Shown here: in pieces, positions 8,272 through 17,897 of the stretch
How the letters are laid out: each line of letters begins with the position of its first letter
Position numbering within the stretch: position 1 is the first letter of the stretch
Assembly: GCF_900166635.1 (NCBI RefSeq)
Contig: NZ_LT800497.1
Coordinates: 3,086,344 to 3,150,343 of the forward strand
Origin: Oceanobacillus timonensis
Lineage (GTDB): Bacteria; Bacillota; Bacilli; Bacillales; Amphibacillaceae
Reading direction: 5' to 3'
Length of the DNA: 64,000 nt
The notes under the pieces: model-generated
What the model saw: the letters and a program-made list of their open reading frames with translations, nothing else
Databases searched by the model: none
Told to the model about the DNA's origin: nothing
Made by a program: the position numbers and the translations under genes

Positions 8272-9549
8272 TTATTGAAAACGAATTAAGAAGTATTTTT
8301 TCTTCCCTCTGCGGATTACCGTGAAAGCATCACCTAACCGGTCCGATTCATCCACCGTATATTCTATATCTTGAACACGTTCTCCATTGATATAGACAGC
8401 TCCATTTTTCACATCTTCTCTTGCTTGGCGTTTGGATGAAGAGATAGAAGCATTCACCAGTAAGTCAATCAGTCCGATTGGTTCTTTTACCGTATCATAG
8501 TTTGGGACATCTTTAAATGCCTGCTCCACTTCATCTAGCTTTAATTGTTTGATATCCCCGCTGAATAATGCTGCAGAAATTCTCTGCGCCTGTTCTAGAG
8601 CAGCTTCATCATGAATACTGCGAGTCATTTCTTCTGCCAGACGGCGTTGTGCAACTCGTTTTTCCGGCTGTGTTTCTACTTCTTTTTCTAACACAGCGAT
8701 TTCTTCGTCAGAAAGAAAAGTAAAGTATTTGATAAAACGGATAACATCACGGTCATCCGCATTAATCCAAAACTGATAAAATTCATATGGGGATGTTTTT
8801 TTAGCATCTAACCAAATAGCATTACCGGCCGTTTTTCCAAATTTGGTTCCATCTGCCGTTGTAATCAATGGTACAGTTAAACCGTAAACTTCCGCTGTTT
8901 CCCCTTGATTTTCCCTGGAACGACGAATAAGTTCCATGCCGGCTGTAATATTTCCCCACTGATCACTACCGCCAATCTGTAATGTACAATTCTCTTCTTC
9001 ATATAATCGTAAAAAGTCTAAAGATTGTAGAATCATGTAGCTGAACTCCGTAAAGGTAATCCCTTGTGCCAGCCTTGCAGCAACTGAATCCTTGGACAAC
9101 ATATAATTGATTCCAAAATGTTTTCCTGCACCACGGAGAAAATCAATGATGGTCATATGCCCCAGCCAGTCATGATTGTTACGGGATACAACCTGATTAT
9201 CACTGGAGGAATCATCCATATCTACAATTTTGGCGATTTGCTTTTGAATACTTTCTGTAAAGCCAAAAACAACTTCTTCGGTATTTAAACTGCGTTCACT
9301 TGAACGCCCGCTTGGGTCGCCAATCATGCCGGTGCCCCCGCCGACTAATGCAATCGGCTTATGGCCTGCCCGTTGAAATCTGCGCAGCATCGTTAAAGGA
9401 ACCAAATGCCCGATGTGCAAGCTGTCCGCTGTCGGATCAAATCCACAGTATAAGGTTACTTGATTATTTTCGAGATGTTTTTCTAATCCATCCCGATCTG
9501 TTACTTGATTCACTAGTCCTCTGTCTTCTAAGTCCTGTAAAATATTCAT
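8272..9549 (-). CDS. tyrS: Tyrosyl-tRNA synthetase
   Basis: Class I aminoacyl-tRNA synthetase of 425 residues. The catalytic Rossmann domain carries HIGH at residues 45-48 and the KMSKS-equivalent KFGKT at about 232-236. QIGGSDQWGNITAG is typical of TyrRS. The C-terminal ~75 residues form an S4-like RNA-binding domain (DLLVNASISSSKRQAREDV). It charges tRNA-Tyr with tyrosine. The gene is transcribed from a promoter near 9908-9936 through a T-box leader, so uncharged tRNA-Tyr should raise expression. In B. subtilis it lies next to acsA and acuABC; here a penicillin-binding protein gene takes that place. Confidence 0.97.
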   Translation of the reverse strand: MNILQDLEDRGLVNQVTDRDGLEKHLENNQVTLYCGFDPTADSLHIGHLVPLTMLRRFQRAGHKPIALVGGGTGMIGDPSGRSSERSLNTEEVVFGFTESIQKQIAKIVDMDDSSSDNQVVSRNNHDWLGHMTIIDFLRGAGKHFGINYMLSKDSVAARLAQGITFTEFSYMILQSLDFLRLYEEENCTLQIGGSDQWGNITAGMELIRRSRENQGETAEVYGLTVPLITTADGTKFGKTAGNAIWLDAKKTSPYEFYQFWINADDRDVIRFIKYFTFLSDEEIAVLEKEVETQPEKRVAQRRLAEEMTRSIHDEAALEQAQRISAALFSGDIKQLKLDEVEQAFKDVPNYDTVKEPIGLIDLLVNASISSSKRQAREDVKNGAVYINGERVQDIEYTVDESDRLGDAFTVIRRGKKKYFLIRFQ

Positions 9550-9620
9550 ACTCTTTCCTCCATTAATAGATAGTTTCGTTTTACTGACAATCCCGGCTAC
9601 TTCTCCGCTTTGAAAGGAGA

Positions 9621-9900
9621 AAATAAAAAACCCGCCTCCTCTCTGGTAAGAAAGGGACGAGTTGGATTCGCGGTACCACCCTTGTTGCTATCATAATATA
9701 GCCACTTAAGGTTTGTTAACGATGTTTTTCACCGTTCTTTTGATGAACAAATGCTATTCCTGCTCATCAAAAGAAAAACTCCAGACTGTAATTCGCATGG
9801 GAATATATACTGACTTACACCACCCGTCAGCTCTCTATGATAGGGATTCACCAATGCTACTTCGATCCTTCCATGTTTATAAAAGATAAATGGATATGAT
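9621..9900 (-). promoter_or_regulatory. T-box leader of tyrS
   Basis: On the minus strand, the leader contains the conserved T-box AAGGGTGGTACCGCG (9669-9683), which base-pairs with the acceptor end of uncharged tRNA. After it comes an imperfect terminator stem ending in GGAGGCGGGTTTTTT (9621-9660). The 5' part has AGAGAGCTGACGGGTGGTG and the AGTCAG elements usual for stem I. A TAC triplet at 9788-9790 (minus strand, in GAATTACAGTCTGG) fits a tyrosine specifier codon. The specificity agrees with the downstream gene. Confidence 0.93.
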
Positions 9901-9907
9901 AATACTA

Positions 9908-9936
9908 TTCATAGCATAAATGGACTTCTTACGCAA
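9908..9936 (-). promoter_or_regulatory. Candidate sigma-A promoter for tyrS
   Basis: Minus-strand TTGCGT (9931-9936) and TATGAA (9908-9913) are separated by 17 bases. Transcription would start near 9900, just before the T-box leader. Confidence 0.5.
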
Positions 9937-10005
9937 GCTATTTATCATCTCACTACCAAACTATATTTTCTCTATGTTATAATAATTGTTGAATTAGGAG
10001 GTCTA

Positions 10006-12510
10006 ATGTCAATTATGAAAGAAAAACTACAACGTTTTTTTAATACTGTTAAAAGTTGGTGGAAAGAAGGTGTTATCCAACAAGTATCAAGAATTACGTA
10101 TGACGTTGTTTGGAATTTGGTATTATTTGCTATCGTGGTAGGTGTCATCGGCGGCATTTTTGCTGGTGGTATCGGGCTTGGATACTTTGCATCTCTCGTT
10201 CATGAGGAGCCTTTAAGAAGTGAAGCCTCGATGGCAGATGATATTTATAATTATTCAGAAACGTCCAGTATTTATTTTGCAGATGAAGTTTATTTAGGGG
10301 ATATCCGGAGCGATTTATATCGGGAGGAAGTTGGTCTTGAGAATATCTCCTCTACATTAACGGATGCGGTTATTGCGACAGAGGATGAATACTTCCCGGA
10401 GCATAATGGCGTTGTGCCCAAAGCCATTTTAAGAGCGACAGCACAGGAATTTCTGAATTCTTCTGTCCAGACCGGAGGAAGTACACTGACACAGCAGCTT
10501 ATCAAGAATCAGGTCCTGACCGACGAAGTATCCTTTGACCGGAAGGCGAAAGAAATACTGTTAGCAATGCGACTGGAAAATTATTTTACGAAAGATGAAA
10601 TTATGGAAGCTTATTTAAATATTATCCCTTATGGCAGAAATTCATCCGGTCGTAATATTGCAGGTATACAAACAGCCTCCAAAGGTATTTTTGGTGTGGA
10701 AGCTTCTGAATTAACGATTCCACAAGCTGCGTATCTGGCAGGACTCCCGCAAGGTCCATCTTCCTATACACCGTTTACAGCTGCAGGGGAATTAAAATCA
10801 GAAGAAGAATTACAGCCTGGTATTAATCGTATGAAAACAGTGTTGAATCGCATGCATGATATGGAATTTATCACAGATGAAGAACTGGAGGAAGCTGCTA
10901 ATTATGATATTGCCAGTGACTTTATTGATGCAGTCCCTTCTTCTACAGACGAATATCCTTATGTCACGTATGAAGTACAAAAACGCACAAAAGACATCAT
11001 TCAAGAGATATTAATGGAAGAAGATGACGTTACCGAAGAAGATTTGGAAGAAGATGACGATTTGCGCGCAGAATATATAGAGCGTACAGAGAAAGAATTG
11101 CGTGACGGCGGTTATCAAATTCATACAACAATTAACAAAGATATCTATGACGCCATGCAAGAAGCTGCAGAAAATTACTCTGACTATGGTTATTCCAGAA
11201 CCTTTACAGCAACCAACAGCGAAGGGGAAGAATATGAAGTAACGCAGGAAATTCAGACAGGTGCTATTATGGTCGAGAATAATACCGGAAAAATTATTTC
11301 TTTTATCGGCGGACGCGGATTTGATGAAGACCATCAGGTGAATTTCGCTACAGATACAAAACGTTCTATCGGCAGTACAATTAAACCATTACTGGACTAT
11401 GCTCCAGCAATGGAAGAAGGTATTATCCAGCCGGGAACTCCTATTGCGGACTATCCGCGTTCATTTGCCGGAGGGTCGTTTTCTCCAGGAAACTATGGAG
11501 GCGGTAATTATGGGCTTGTTTCTGCCCGCACTGCACTTACCAATTCATACAATATTCCGGCAGCAGCCATATATATGGAAATGATTGATGATGACCCTGC
11601 TTCCTATTTAGAGAAGATGGGCGTCACTTCTTTAACAGAAAGCGACCATTCCATTCCATCGCTGTCTATCGGTGCAATGGATCACGGGATATCTGTAGAA
11701 GAAAATGTGAATGCTTTTTCTACATTCGGCAATGATGGCAAATTTGCAGATGCTTATATGATTGATAAAATTACGAACGCTGAAGGGGATGTTATTTACG
11801 AACATGAAACAGACCCTGTCGAAGTATTTTCTCCGCAGACCTCGTACTTAACAGTAGATATGATGCGGGATGTTATTGATAACGGAACAGCTGGTTATGT
11901 GAATTCACAGCTCCAAAATACAAATGTTGACTGGGCAGGAAAGACAGGAACATCCCAAGATTATCATGATGCTTGGTTTGTTGCGTCCAATCCGAATATT
12001 ACATTTGGTACTTGGATTGGGTATGAAACCCCTGCATCCATTAACCACCCTTATCATCTTTCCTACAGTGAGCGGAATATGAAATTGTGGGCAGAGGTTA
12101 TTAATGCATCTGCAGAGGTGGATCCGGCCTTAGTTACTCCAGAAAAACCGTTTGAACGTCCGGACGGCATTGTAGAGGAAAGTTATTGCGCTGTTTCAGG
12201 CATGGAGCCATCTGATTTATGTGAGGATGTAGGACTTGTTAAAACGGATTTATTTGATTCGGAACATGTACCGACCGAAGAAGATAATAGTTTAACAAGA
12301 GGCAGCAGACGCGTTTTAGAATCTGACGATGATGGAAATTCATTCAGCAGAAACAACGGAATTATGTTTAATCCGGATTGGCTGAGAGAAGAAGGATACG
12401 ACGACATGGATGACTTTTCCATGCTCTATCCAAGAACAGAACGAGATAAATGGCTGCAAATTGGAATTCCGGCCAGTATGTCATCCAGTTCAGATGACGA
12501 CGACGATTAA
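10006..12510 (+). CDS. Class A penicillin-binding protein (PBP1A type)
   Basis: Bifunctional peptidoglycan synthase of 834 residues. A cytoplasmic N-terminus is followed by one membrane anchor (about 45-70). The glycosyltransferase domain has the catalytic Glu motif ATEDEYFPEHNG and GGSTLTQQL. The transpeptidase domain has SxxK (Ser457-TIK), SYN at 514-516 and KTGT at 646-649. An acidic insert (EEDDVTEEDLEEDDD) and a tail ending in SSSSDDDDD are unusual and fit a salt-adapted species. The start follows AGGAGG by 5 bases. It lies divergent from tyrS and is closed by its own terminator. Which B. subtilis PBP it replaces is not clear. Confidence 0.92.
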   Translation: MSIMKEKLQRFFNTVKSWWKEGVIQQVSRITYDVVWNLVLFAIVVGVIGGIFAGGIGLGYFASLVHEEPLRSEASMADDIYNYSETSSIYFADEVYLGDIRSDLYREEVGLENISSTLTDAVIATEDEYFPEHNGVVPKAILRATAQEFLNSSVQTGGSTLTQQLIKNQVLTDEVSFDRKAKEILLAMRLENYFTKDEIMEAYLNIIPYGRNSSGRNIAGIQTASKGIFGVEASELTIPQAAYLAGLPQGPSSYTPFTAAGELKSEEELQPGINRMKTVLNRMHDMEFITDEELEEAANYDIASDFIDAVPSSTDEYPYVTYEVQKRTKDIIQEILMEEDDVTEEDLEEDDDLRAEYIERTEKELRDGGYQIHTTINKDIYDAMQEAAENYSDYGYSRTFTATNSEGEEYEVTQEIQTGAIMVENNTGKIISFIGGRGFDEDHQVNFATDTKRSIGSTIKPLLDYAPAMEEGIIQPGTPIADYPRSFAGGSFSPGNYGGGNYGLVSARTALTNSYNIPAAAIYMEMIDDDPASYLEKMGVTSLTESDHSIPSLSIGAMDHGISVEENVNAFSTFGNDGKFADAYMIDKITNAEGDVIYEHETDPVEVFSPQTSYLTVDMMRDVIDNGTAGYVNSQLQNTNVDWAGKTGTSQDYHDAWFVASNPNITFGTWIGYETPASINHPYHLSYSERNMKLWAEVINASAEVDPALVTPEKPFERPDGIVEESYCAVSGMEPSDLCEDVGLVKTDLFDSEHVPTEEDNSLTRGSRRVLESDDDGNSFSRNNGIMFNPDWLREEGYDDMDDFSMLYPRTERDKWLQIGIPASMSSSSDDDDD

Positions 12511-12530
12511 TTAAATCACGCAGTTTCATA

Positions 12531-12576
12531 AAACTTCACGCTATAGGGGTATATTGCTTATAGCGTGAAGTTTTTT
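12531..12576 (+). terminator. Terminator after the PBP gene
   Basis: AAACTTCACGCTATA pairs with TATAGCGTGAAGTTT, followed by TTTTATTA. Confidence 0.9.
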
Positions 12577-12688
12577 ATTATCTACCATAAGCTTTTTTAC
12601 AATTCTCAAAAAAACACTAAAAAAATGCAGCTATTTTCTGTATAATAGACGGTAAGCATATGTTGTATCTCATAAAGGTGGTGGATGA

Positions 12689-13321
12689 ATGAAACATACA
12701 AAGGAATTTGATTCAATCCTTTTGGAAACAGCGGCAGGTGCACTGACTGTCGAAGGTCCTGTTTCACGCTCCCAATTAGAACAATATCATTTTCACAACG
12801 AACTGACTGCATTCAGGCCTGCAGACAAACAATTTGAAGCACTCTTAGAGATTGCTGATTTAAAAGAAGCAAGAATTATTATTGCCCGTACAACAGATAC
12901 CATTATCGGCTATGTTACTTACTTGCATCCTGATCCATTAGAAAGATGGTCCAAATATAACATGGAGGATTTAATTGAATTAGGCGCGATTGAAATTATT
13001 CGGAAGTATCGGGGCAGCGGAGTTGGTTCTGCATTACTGCGGCAATCGATGAAAGACCCTTATATGGAAAACTATATTGTCATTTCCACAGAATATTATT
13101 GGCATTGGGATTTGGATTATAGTCAATTAAGTATTTGGGATTATCGTAAAGTGATGGAAAAAATGATGGCAGCAGGCGGCCTTCTTCCAGCTCCAACAGA
13201 TGAGCCTGAGATCAACTCTCATCCGGCTAACTGTTTAATGGTGCGAATCGGAAGTAACGTGCCGCAAAAATCCATCGAGTTATTTGATAAATTACGTTTT
13301 TTAGGCCCAAATCATTATTAA
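12689..13321 (+). CDS. acuA: Protein acetyltransferase AcuA
   Basis: GNAT-fold acetyltransferase of 210 residues, the same length as B. subtilis AcuA. The acetyl-CoA-binding motif A is seen as IEIIRKYRGSGVGSALL at about residues 100-116, and the AcuA-specific STEYYWHWDLDYSQLSIWDY block follows. AcuA acetylates the catalytic lysine of acetyl-CoA synthetase (AcsA) and switches it off. It is the first gene of acuABC. A TATAAT box lies at 12641-12646, and the start follows AAAGGTGGTGG. In B. subtilis acsA is the divergent neighbour; here that position is occupied by the PBP gene. Confidence 0.95.
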   Translation: MKHTKEFDSILLETAAGALTVEGPVSRSQLEQYHFHNELTAFRPADKQFEALLEIADLKEARIIIARTTDTIIGYVTYLHPDPLERWSKYNMEDLIELGAIEIIRKYRGSGVGSALLRQSMKDPYMENYIVISTEYYWHWDLDYSQLSIWDYRKVMEKMMAAGGLLPAPTDEPEINSHPANCLMVRIGSNVPQKSIELFDKLRFLGPNHY

Positions 13322-13350
13322 CAGAGATATAACTAAAGGGGGATTCTATT

Positions 13351-13998
13351 ATGTTAGTCGAAGAATTAATGAACAGAAATATGATAACGCTTCCACCAAC
13401 TGCAACAATTAATGAAGCGTTACAACTATTGGAAAAACATAAAATCAGGCATATTACGATTGTTGATAAAGACATGTACGTTCTTGGTATTGTTTCCGAC
13501 CGCGACGTGAGAGATGCAAGTCCATCCACTTTTCTGGATACGAGTGATTTTTATATTCTTAATAAAGAAATCCAAACCATTATGACAAGCCCTGTTATCA
13601 CCATTCATCCCATGGACTTTGTAGAAGAGATTGCTTATATTTTCTATGATAAAGAGATTGCCTGCTTGCCAGTTGTCAGCAGGGACAAACTGGTTGGAGT
13701 CGTAACAGAAAAAGATATGCTTTATAAATTAATTCAATTAACCGGGACACATGAACAAAGCTCCCTTATTGAAGTGAAAGTTCCTGACCAGCCGGGCGAG
13801 CTGCCCAGAGTTGCAGGTGTTTTCGGCAATCATAACGTCAACATTGTATCTGTGTTGCTGTATCCTTACAAAGACCCGGACTATAAAGTACTCGTATTTC
13901 GTGTCAAAACATTAAATCCGATGCCCATTATTAACGATCTTCGCAATGCCGGCTATACGCTGCTCTGGCCAAATAATATTATGGAGCCAAAAAGATGA
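13351..13998 (+). CDS. acuB: AcuB, CBS-ACT domain protein of the acu operon
   Basis: Protein of 215 residues with two CBS domains (about 1-60 and 75-130; MNRNMITLPPTATINEAL and IMTSPVITIHPMDFVEEIA) and a C-terminal ACT domain (IEVKVPDQPGELPRVAGVF). CBS pairs usually bind adenine nucleotides and ACT domains small ligands, so AcuB is thought to be a sensor in the acetylation circuit; its exact role is unproven. It lies 29 bases after acuA, has the site AAAGGGGG before its ATG, and overlaps acuC by 4 bases. Confidence 0.95.
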   Translation: MLVEELMNRNMITLPPTATINEALQLLEKHKIRHITIVDKDMYVLGIVSDRDVRDASPSTFLDTSDFYILNKEIQTIMTSPVITIHPMDFVEEIAYIFYDKEIACLPVVSRDKLVGVVTEKDMLYKLIQLTGTHEQSSLIEVKVPDQPGELPRVAGVFGNHNVNIVSVLLYPYKDPDYKVLVFRVKTLNPMPIINDLRNAGYTLLWPNNIMEPKR

Positions 13999-15152
13999 CG
14001 AAGCAAGCTGGTTTTATTTATACTCCTGCGTTTTTAAATTATCAATTCTCAGAAGACCACCCTTTTAACCATAAGCGGGTGCAACTTACGAAAGAATTGT
14101 TGGAGGGGCAATCCACATTAACACAATCGGATCTCATTACGCCGCGAATGGCTGTAGATGAAGAGATTGCCCTGTTTCATGATACAACCTATATTGAAGC
14201 AGTCAAAAGAGCCGGCAACGGGGCTTTAAAAGAAGATCGGGCACAGGAATATGGCATAGGAACAGAAGATACACCTATTTTTCCAAATATGCATCAAGCT
14301 TCTTCCAGTTTGGTTGGAGGAAGTCTGACAGCTGTTGAAAAAATATTAAATGGAGATTATAAAAAAATAACAAATATCGGCGGCGGGTTGCATCACGGAT
14401 TTCAGCGTAAAGCTTCCGGTTTCTGTATTTATAATGATTGTGCAATAGCTATTAAGTATCTACGGGAACAAGAAGATTTGAAAGTGCTTTATGTCGATAC
14501 AGATGCACACCATGGCGACGGCGTACAAGCAGGATTTTATGATGATCCCAATGTGTGCACCTTTTCCATTCATGAAACGGGCCGTTATCTTTTTCCAGGT
14601 ACGGGAAATGTGAATGAAAGAGGAATAAAAAGTGGACATGGCTATAGTTTTAATTTGCCAGTCGATGCTTTTACAGAAGATGACTCTTTTTTGGAGCTAT
14701 ATGAAACAGCTCTACGAAAAATTGCCGCATTCTTCAAGCCGGACATCATCGTGTCGCAAAATGGAGCGGACAGCCACTGTCTGGATCCTCTGACACATCT
14801 GTGCGGAACCATGAAGATATATGAAAGAATACCCCTGCTTGCTGCAGAAATTGCGGATGAATATTGTGACGGCAGGTGGCTGGCTGTCGGCGGCGGCGGC
14901 TATGATATGTGGCGTGTCGTTCCACGCGCTTGGGGGCAGGTATGGAATGTGATGAAAACAGGTACATTCTGCGAAGGCCCATTACCTGCAAACTGGCTGA
15001 AAAAGTGGCAAAAAGAAGCTCCAGTCACTCTTCCTTCAAGCTGGCAGGACACTGCAGACTTACAGCCAGTTATCCCGAGAAAAGCAGAGATTACAGAAAG
15101 AAACAAATTACTATTAAAAGATATGCTTAAATATACTGCGATGATTCAATAA
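13995..15152 (+). CDS. acuC: Protein deacetylase AcuC (histone deacetylase family)
   Basis: Zinc-dependent class I HDAC-like deacetylase of 385 residues. The active-site His pair is in NIGGGLHHGFQRKASGFC. The metal-binding Asp-His set is DTDAHHGDGV, and NGADSHCLDPLTHL supplies the second Asp. The GGGGYD motif lies near residue 300. It removes the acetyl group that AcuA places on AcsA. Its start ATG overlaps the acuB stop (ATGA), indicating translational coupling. The operon ends at a bidirectional terminator shared with ccpA. Confidence 0.96.
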   Translation: MTKQAGFIYTPAFLNYQFSEDHPFNHKRVQLTKELLEGQSTLTQSDLITPRMAVDEEIALFHDTTYIEAVKRAGNGALKEDRAQEYGIGTEDTPIFPNMHQASSSLVGGSLTAVEKILNGDYKKITNIGGGLHHGFQRKASGFCIYNDCAIAIKYLREQEDLKVLYVDTDAHHGDGVQAGFYDDPNVCTFSIHETGRYLFPGTGNVNERGIKSGHGYSFNLPVDAFTEDDSFLELYETALRKIAAFFKPDIIVSQNGADSHCLDPLTHLCGTMKIYERIPLLAAEIADEYCDGRWLAVGGGGYDMWRVVPRAWGQVWNVMKTGTFCEGPLPANWLKKWQKEAPVTLPSSWQDTADLQPVIPRKAEITERNKLLLKDMLKYTAMIQ

Positions 15153-15183
15153 TCTGTTCCTTTTTCTAACCGGGTTTTATCAT

Positions 15184-15228
15184 AAAAAAACCAAAGACAA
15201 GATTGTATTTCATCTTGTCTTTGGTTTT
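15184..15228. terminator. Bidirectional terminator between acuC and ccpA
   Basis: AAACCAAAGACAAGAT pairs with ATCTTGTCTTTGGTTT; A-rich before and T-rich after on each strand. Confidence 0.9.
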
Positions 15229-15242
15229 CATCACATTCCTAT

Positions 15243-16238
15243 TTATTTTGTGGACTCTCTGTACTCCATACGATGTGGTAAGACAACATTCTTTTCGTCT
15301 ACTTCTTCATCGTTCATATATTTTGTCAGAAGTCGCATACCTACTGCTCCGATATCATACGTCGGTTGAACAACCGTTGTCAATTTCGGACGTATCATAC
15401 TTGCCAGACGAATATTATCAAATCCGAATACCTCGATATCATCTGGTACATTTAAACCGTTATCTTGTGCGCCATGGATAACACCTAAGGCAATTTCATC
15501 ATACATGACAAATACAGAAGCCGGACGGTTTTCTAATTTCAAAAAGTATTCCATCGCTTCTATACCGGTTGAATAAGCATAAGCATCTTTGTAGATATAT
15601 TCTTCGTCAGGCTCTATTCCAGCCTCTTTCAAAGCACGCATATAACCATTGGTTTTCAATGCATTAACACTGGTATCTGATTCACTTCCTACTAATGCAG
15701 GCTGTTTGTTCGTTTTATCAATTAACGACTTGGTAGCTTCATATGCAGCCAGCTCATAGTCGATATTAACAGAAGGAATGGTATCTGTCGGATCATACGT
15801 AGAAGCAAGAACAACCGGAACAGAGCTTGTCTGAAATTGATGAATATGTTCTTCTGATATGTTCCCGCCCATGAAAAGAATGCCATCCACTTGCTTTTCC
15901 AGCATGGTATTAATTAATTCCAATTCCTTGTCTTTATTTTGGTCGGAACTGCTCAAAATAATATTATACTTGTACATCGTAGCAATATCTTCAATTCCCC
16001 GGGCAAGTTCGGAGAAGAAAATATTGGAGATGTCCGGGATAATAGCGCCGATGGTCGTTGTTTTCTTACTTGCCAGCCCGCGCGCAACAGCGTTAGGACG
16101 ATACCCTAATTGTTCAATCGTTGCTAATACTTTCTTTCTTGTTGTTGGTTTTACATTCGGGTTTCCGTTAACAACACGCGATACGGTTGCCATAGAAACA
16201 TTTGCTTCTCTTGCTACATCATAAATTGTCACAGTCAT
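15243..16238 (-). CDS. ccpA: Catabolite control protein A
   Basis: LacI/GalR-family regulator of 331 residues. The N-terminal helix-turn-helix is [18 protein letters not shown], followed by the hinge helix region [12 protein letters not shown] and a periplasmic-binding-like core. With HPr-Ser46-P it binds cre operators and mediates carbon catabolite control across Firmicutes. Position and length match B. subtilis, where ccpA also lies between the acu genes and aroA. The start follows AGGAGG. A good cre target is present in this same window at 52310-52325, upstream of the 2-methylcitrate operon. motPS, which lies between acuC and ccpA in B. subtilis, is absent. Confidence 0.97.
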   Translation of the reverse strand: MTVTIYDVAREANVSMATVSRVVNGNPNVKPTTRKKVLATIEQLGYRPNAVARGLASKKTTTIGAIIPDISNIFFSELARGIEDIATMYKYNIILSSSDQNKDKELELINTMLEKQVDGILFMGGNISEEHIHQFQTSSVPVVLASTYDPTDTIPSVNIDYELAAYEATKSLIDKTNKQPALVGSESDTSVNALKTNGYMRALKEAGIEPDEEYIYKDAYAYSTGIEAMEYFLKLENRPASVFVMYDEIALGVIHGAQDNGLNVPDDIEVFGFDNIRLASMIRPKLTTVVQPTYDIGAVGMRLLTKYMNDEEVDEKNVVLPHRMEYRESTK

Positions 16239-16412
16239 GTTTTATATACCTCCTAAAATTCACTTTATACAAGAACTAATGCTGCATCTATTTATATATC
16301 ATACGCTACCATGAAAAAAATTACAAAGTTTTCATGAAAACAAAATGAAAATTTTCATACATACACTATAAGTATAATATACCTTTATATCATTATATCC
16401 AAACTTGAAACT

Positions 16413-16428
16413 TTGAAAACATTTTCAA
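16413..16428. promoter_or_regulatory. Weak cre-like site upstream of ccpA
   Basis: TTGAAAACATTTTCAA resembles the cre consensus WTGNAANCGNWNNCA but has A in place of the central G. It lies 175 bases before the ccpA start, in an A+T-rich region with other near-palindromes (for example ATGAAAATTTTCAT near 16348). Autoregulation is possible but weakly supported. Confidence 0.25.
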
Positions 16429-16468
16429 GGATTGATTTTTTGCGCTCATCCTGTATATTTCTAAAACT

Positions 16469-16516
16469 AAAAAACTGCCCCAAAAATTATACCACTAATT
16501 TTTGAGACAGTCTTTA
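16469..16516 (-). terminator. Terminator after aroA
   Basis: On the minus strand CTGTCTCAAAAATTA pairs with TAATTTTTGGGGCAG, followed by TTTTTTAG, directly after the aroA stop. Confidence 0.85.
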
Positions 16517-17593
16517 TTATTTTCCTAAACGATTTTCCACATCTTTAATTTCTTTGAAGAACTGATCGAATGTTGGAATATCCATTTGCTGCGCGGAGTC
16601 GGATAGAGCAACTGCAGGATCTGGATGAACCTCAGCCATCACACCGTCTGCTCCAACTGCGATTGCTGCTTTAGCTGTTGGCAGTAGTAAATCTCTTCTG
16701 CCTGTCGAATGCGTTACATCCACAAAAACAGGTAAATGGGTTTCTTGTTTTAAAATAGGTACAGCAGAAATATCCAAGGTATTACGCGTTGCTTTTTCGT
16801 ATGTACGAATTCCGCGTTCACATAGCATGATATTTTTGTTTCCCCGGGACATAATGTACTCTGCTGCATTGATGAATTCCTGAATCGTTGCTGATAGACC
16901 CCGTTTTAACAATACCGGTTTTCCAGCATCCCCTGCAGCTTTTAATAGTTCAAAGTTCTGCATATTTCGGGCGCCAATCTGAACAACATCGATGTAGTCA
17001 ACTGCCTGTTCTAAATCGGCAGGATTTACAATCTCACTGATTACAGCCAAATCGTATTCATCTGCTACCTTTTTCAAAATTTCTAAACCTTCAATTCCAA
17101 GTCCTTGGAAATCATATGGTGACGTTCTTGGTTTAAATGCACCACCGCGAAGTAATTTTAACCCTTTTTCTTTTACAGAAGCCGCTACTGCAGCAACTTG
17201 CTCATATCCTTCAACAGAACAAGGGCCAAATACATAGCTGATATCGCCATTGCCGACTGCTTCTCCTTTAAGGTCAACCACTGTATTTTCAGGCTGTTTT
17301 TTTCTTGATACCAAGAGCGCTTTACTATTATCTTCTTCTTGAAGCTCAAGACTTGCTTTAAAGATTTCTTTAAAAATATGTTCAAGTGTTGAATCCTGAA
17401 AAGGTCCACTATTATTATTTTTAATTTTATCCAGCATTTCACGTTCCCGGACCGGATCAAAACGTTTAATGCTTTGTTTGGTTTTTAAATCACCAATCTC
17501 TTGATTAATACTTGCTCTCTTGTTAATCAGTTCCAATATTTCCAGATTAACCTTGTCCATCTGTTCTCTTAACTGCTCCATTTCGTTACTCAT
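16517..17593 (-). CDS. aroA: Bifunctional chorismate mutase / DAHP synthase
   Basis: Protein of 358 residues. The N-terminal ~85 residues are an AroQ-type chorismate mutase ([19 protein letters not shown] ... [12 protein letters not shown]). The rest is a type I-beta (KDO8P-like) DAHP synthase, with [33 protein letters not shown], and [20 protein letters not shown]. It makes the first compound of the aromatic amino acid pathway from PEP and erythrose-4-phosphate; the mutase domain gives feedback control by prephenate and chorismate in B. subtilis. Place next to ccpA is conserved. It is also called aroG in some annotations. Confidence 0.96.
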   Translation of the reverse strand: MSNEMEQLREQMDKVNLEILELINKRASINQEIGDLKTKQSIKRFDPVREREMLDKIKNNNSGPFQDSTLEHIFKEIFKASLELQEEDNSKALLVSRKKQPENTVVDLKGEAVGNGDISYVFGPCSVEGYEQVAAVAASVKEKGLKLLRGGAFKPRTSPYDFQGLGIEGLEILKKVADEYDLAVISEIVNPADLEQAVDYIDVVQIGARNMQNFELLKAAGDAGKPVLLKRGLSATIQEFINAAEYIMSRGNKNIMLCERGIRTYEKATRNTLDISAVPILKQETHLPVFVDVTHSTGRRDLLLPTAKAAIAVGADGVMAEVHPDPAVALSDSAQQMDIPTFDQFFKEIKDVENRLGK

Positions 17594-17851
17594 TTTGCAC
17601 GCTCCTCAAATCGCTTAATTATTATAAATCTTTTAGAATAATTAGAGACCATTATAGCTAAGATTTTTCTATTTGTCACCACTTAATTAATGTAAAATTA
17701 TAATTCTTAATGAAAATCGGATAATAATGGGAATTTCATTTCAGTAGAGGGCTTTTCATCCCTCACAGTATGAAAATATGATTGCGCTTACTTCCGCCGC
17801 GAAAACCGTTAATCATTGAACCATTCGTACCATCCCAGCCAGTTGCACTGC
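17594..17851. other. Intergenic region upstream of aroA
   Basis: About 260 bases, A+T-rich near aroA (likely its promoter) and of mixed composition toward ytxH. In B. subtilis the bacillithiol-related gene ytxJ lies at this junction; no trace of it is visible here. Nothing else is recognised. Confidence 0.5.
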
Positions 17852-17893
17852 GAAAAAAAACATTGATGAGTATGGTACTCATCAATGTTTTTA
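17852..17893 (-). terminator. Terminator after ytxH
   Basis: On the minus strand AAACATTGATGAGTA pairs with TACTCATCAATGTTT, followed by a run of T. Confidence 0.92.
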
Positions 17894-17897
17894 AGTA

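Noticed and set aside
15859..16224. 121-codon frame opposite ccpA
   Set aside because: Antisense shadow of a strongly supported gene.
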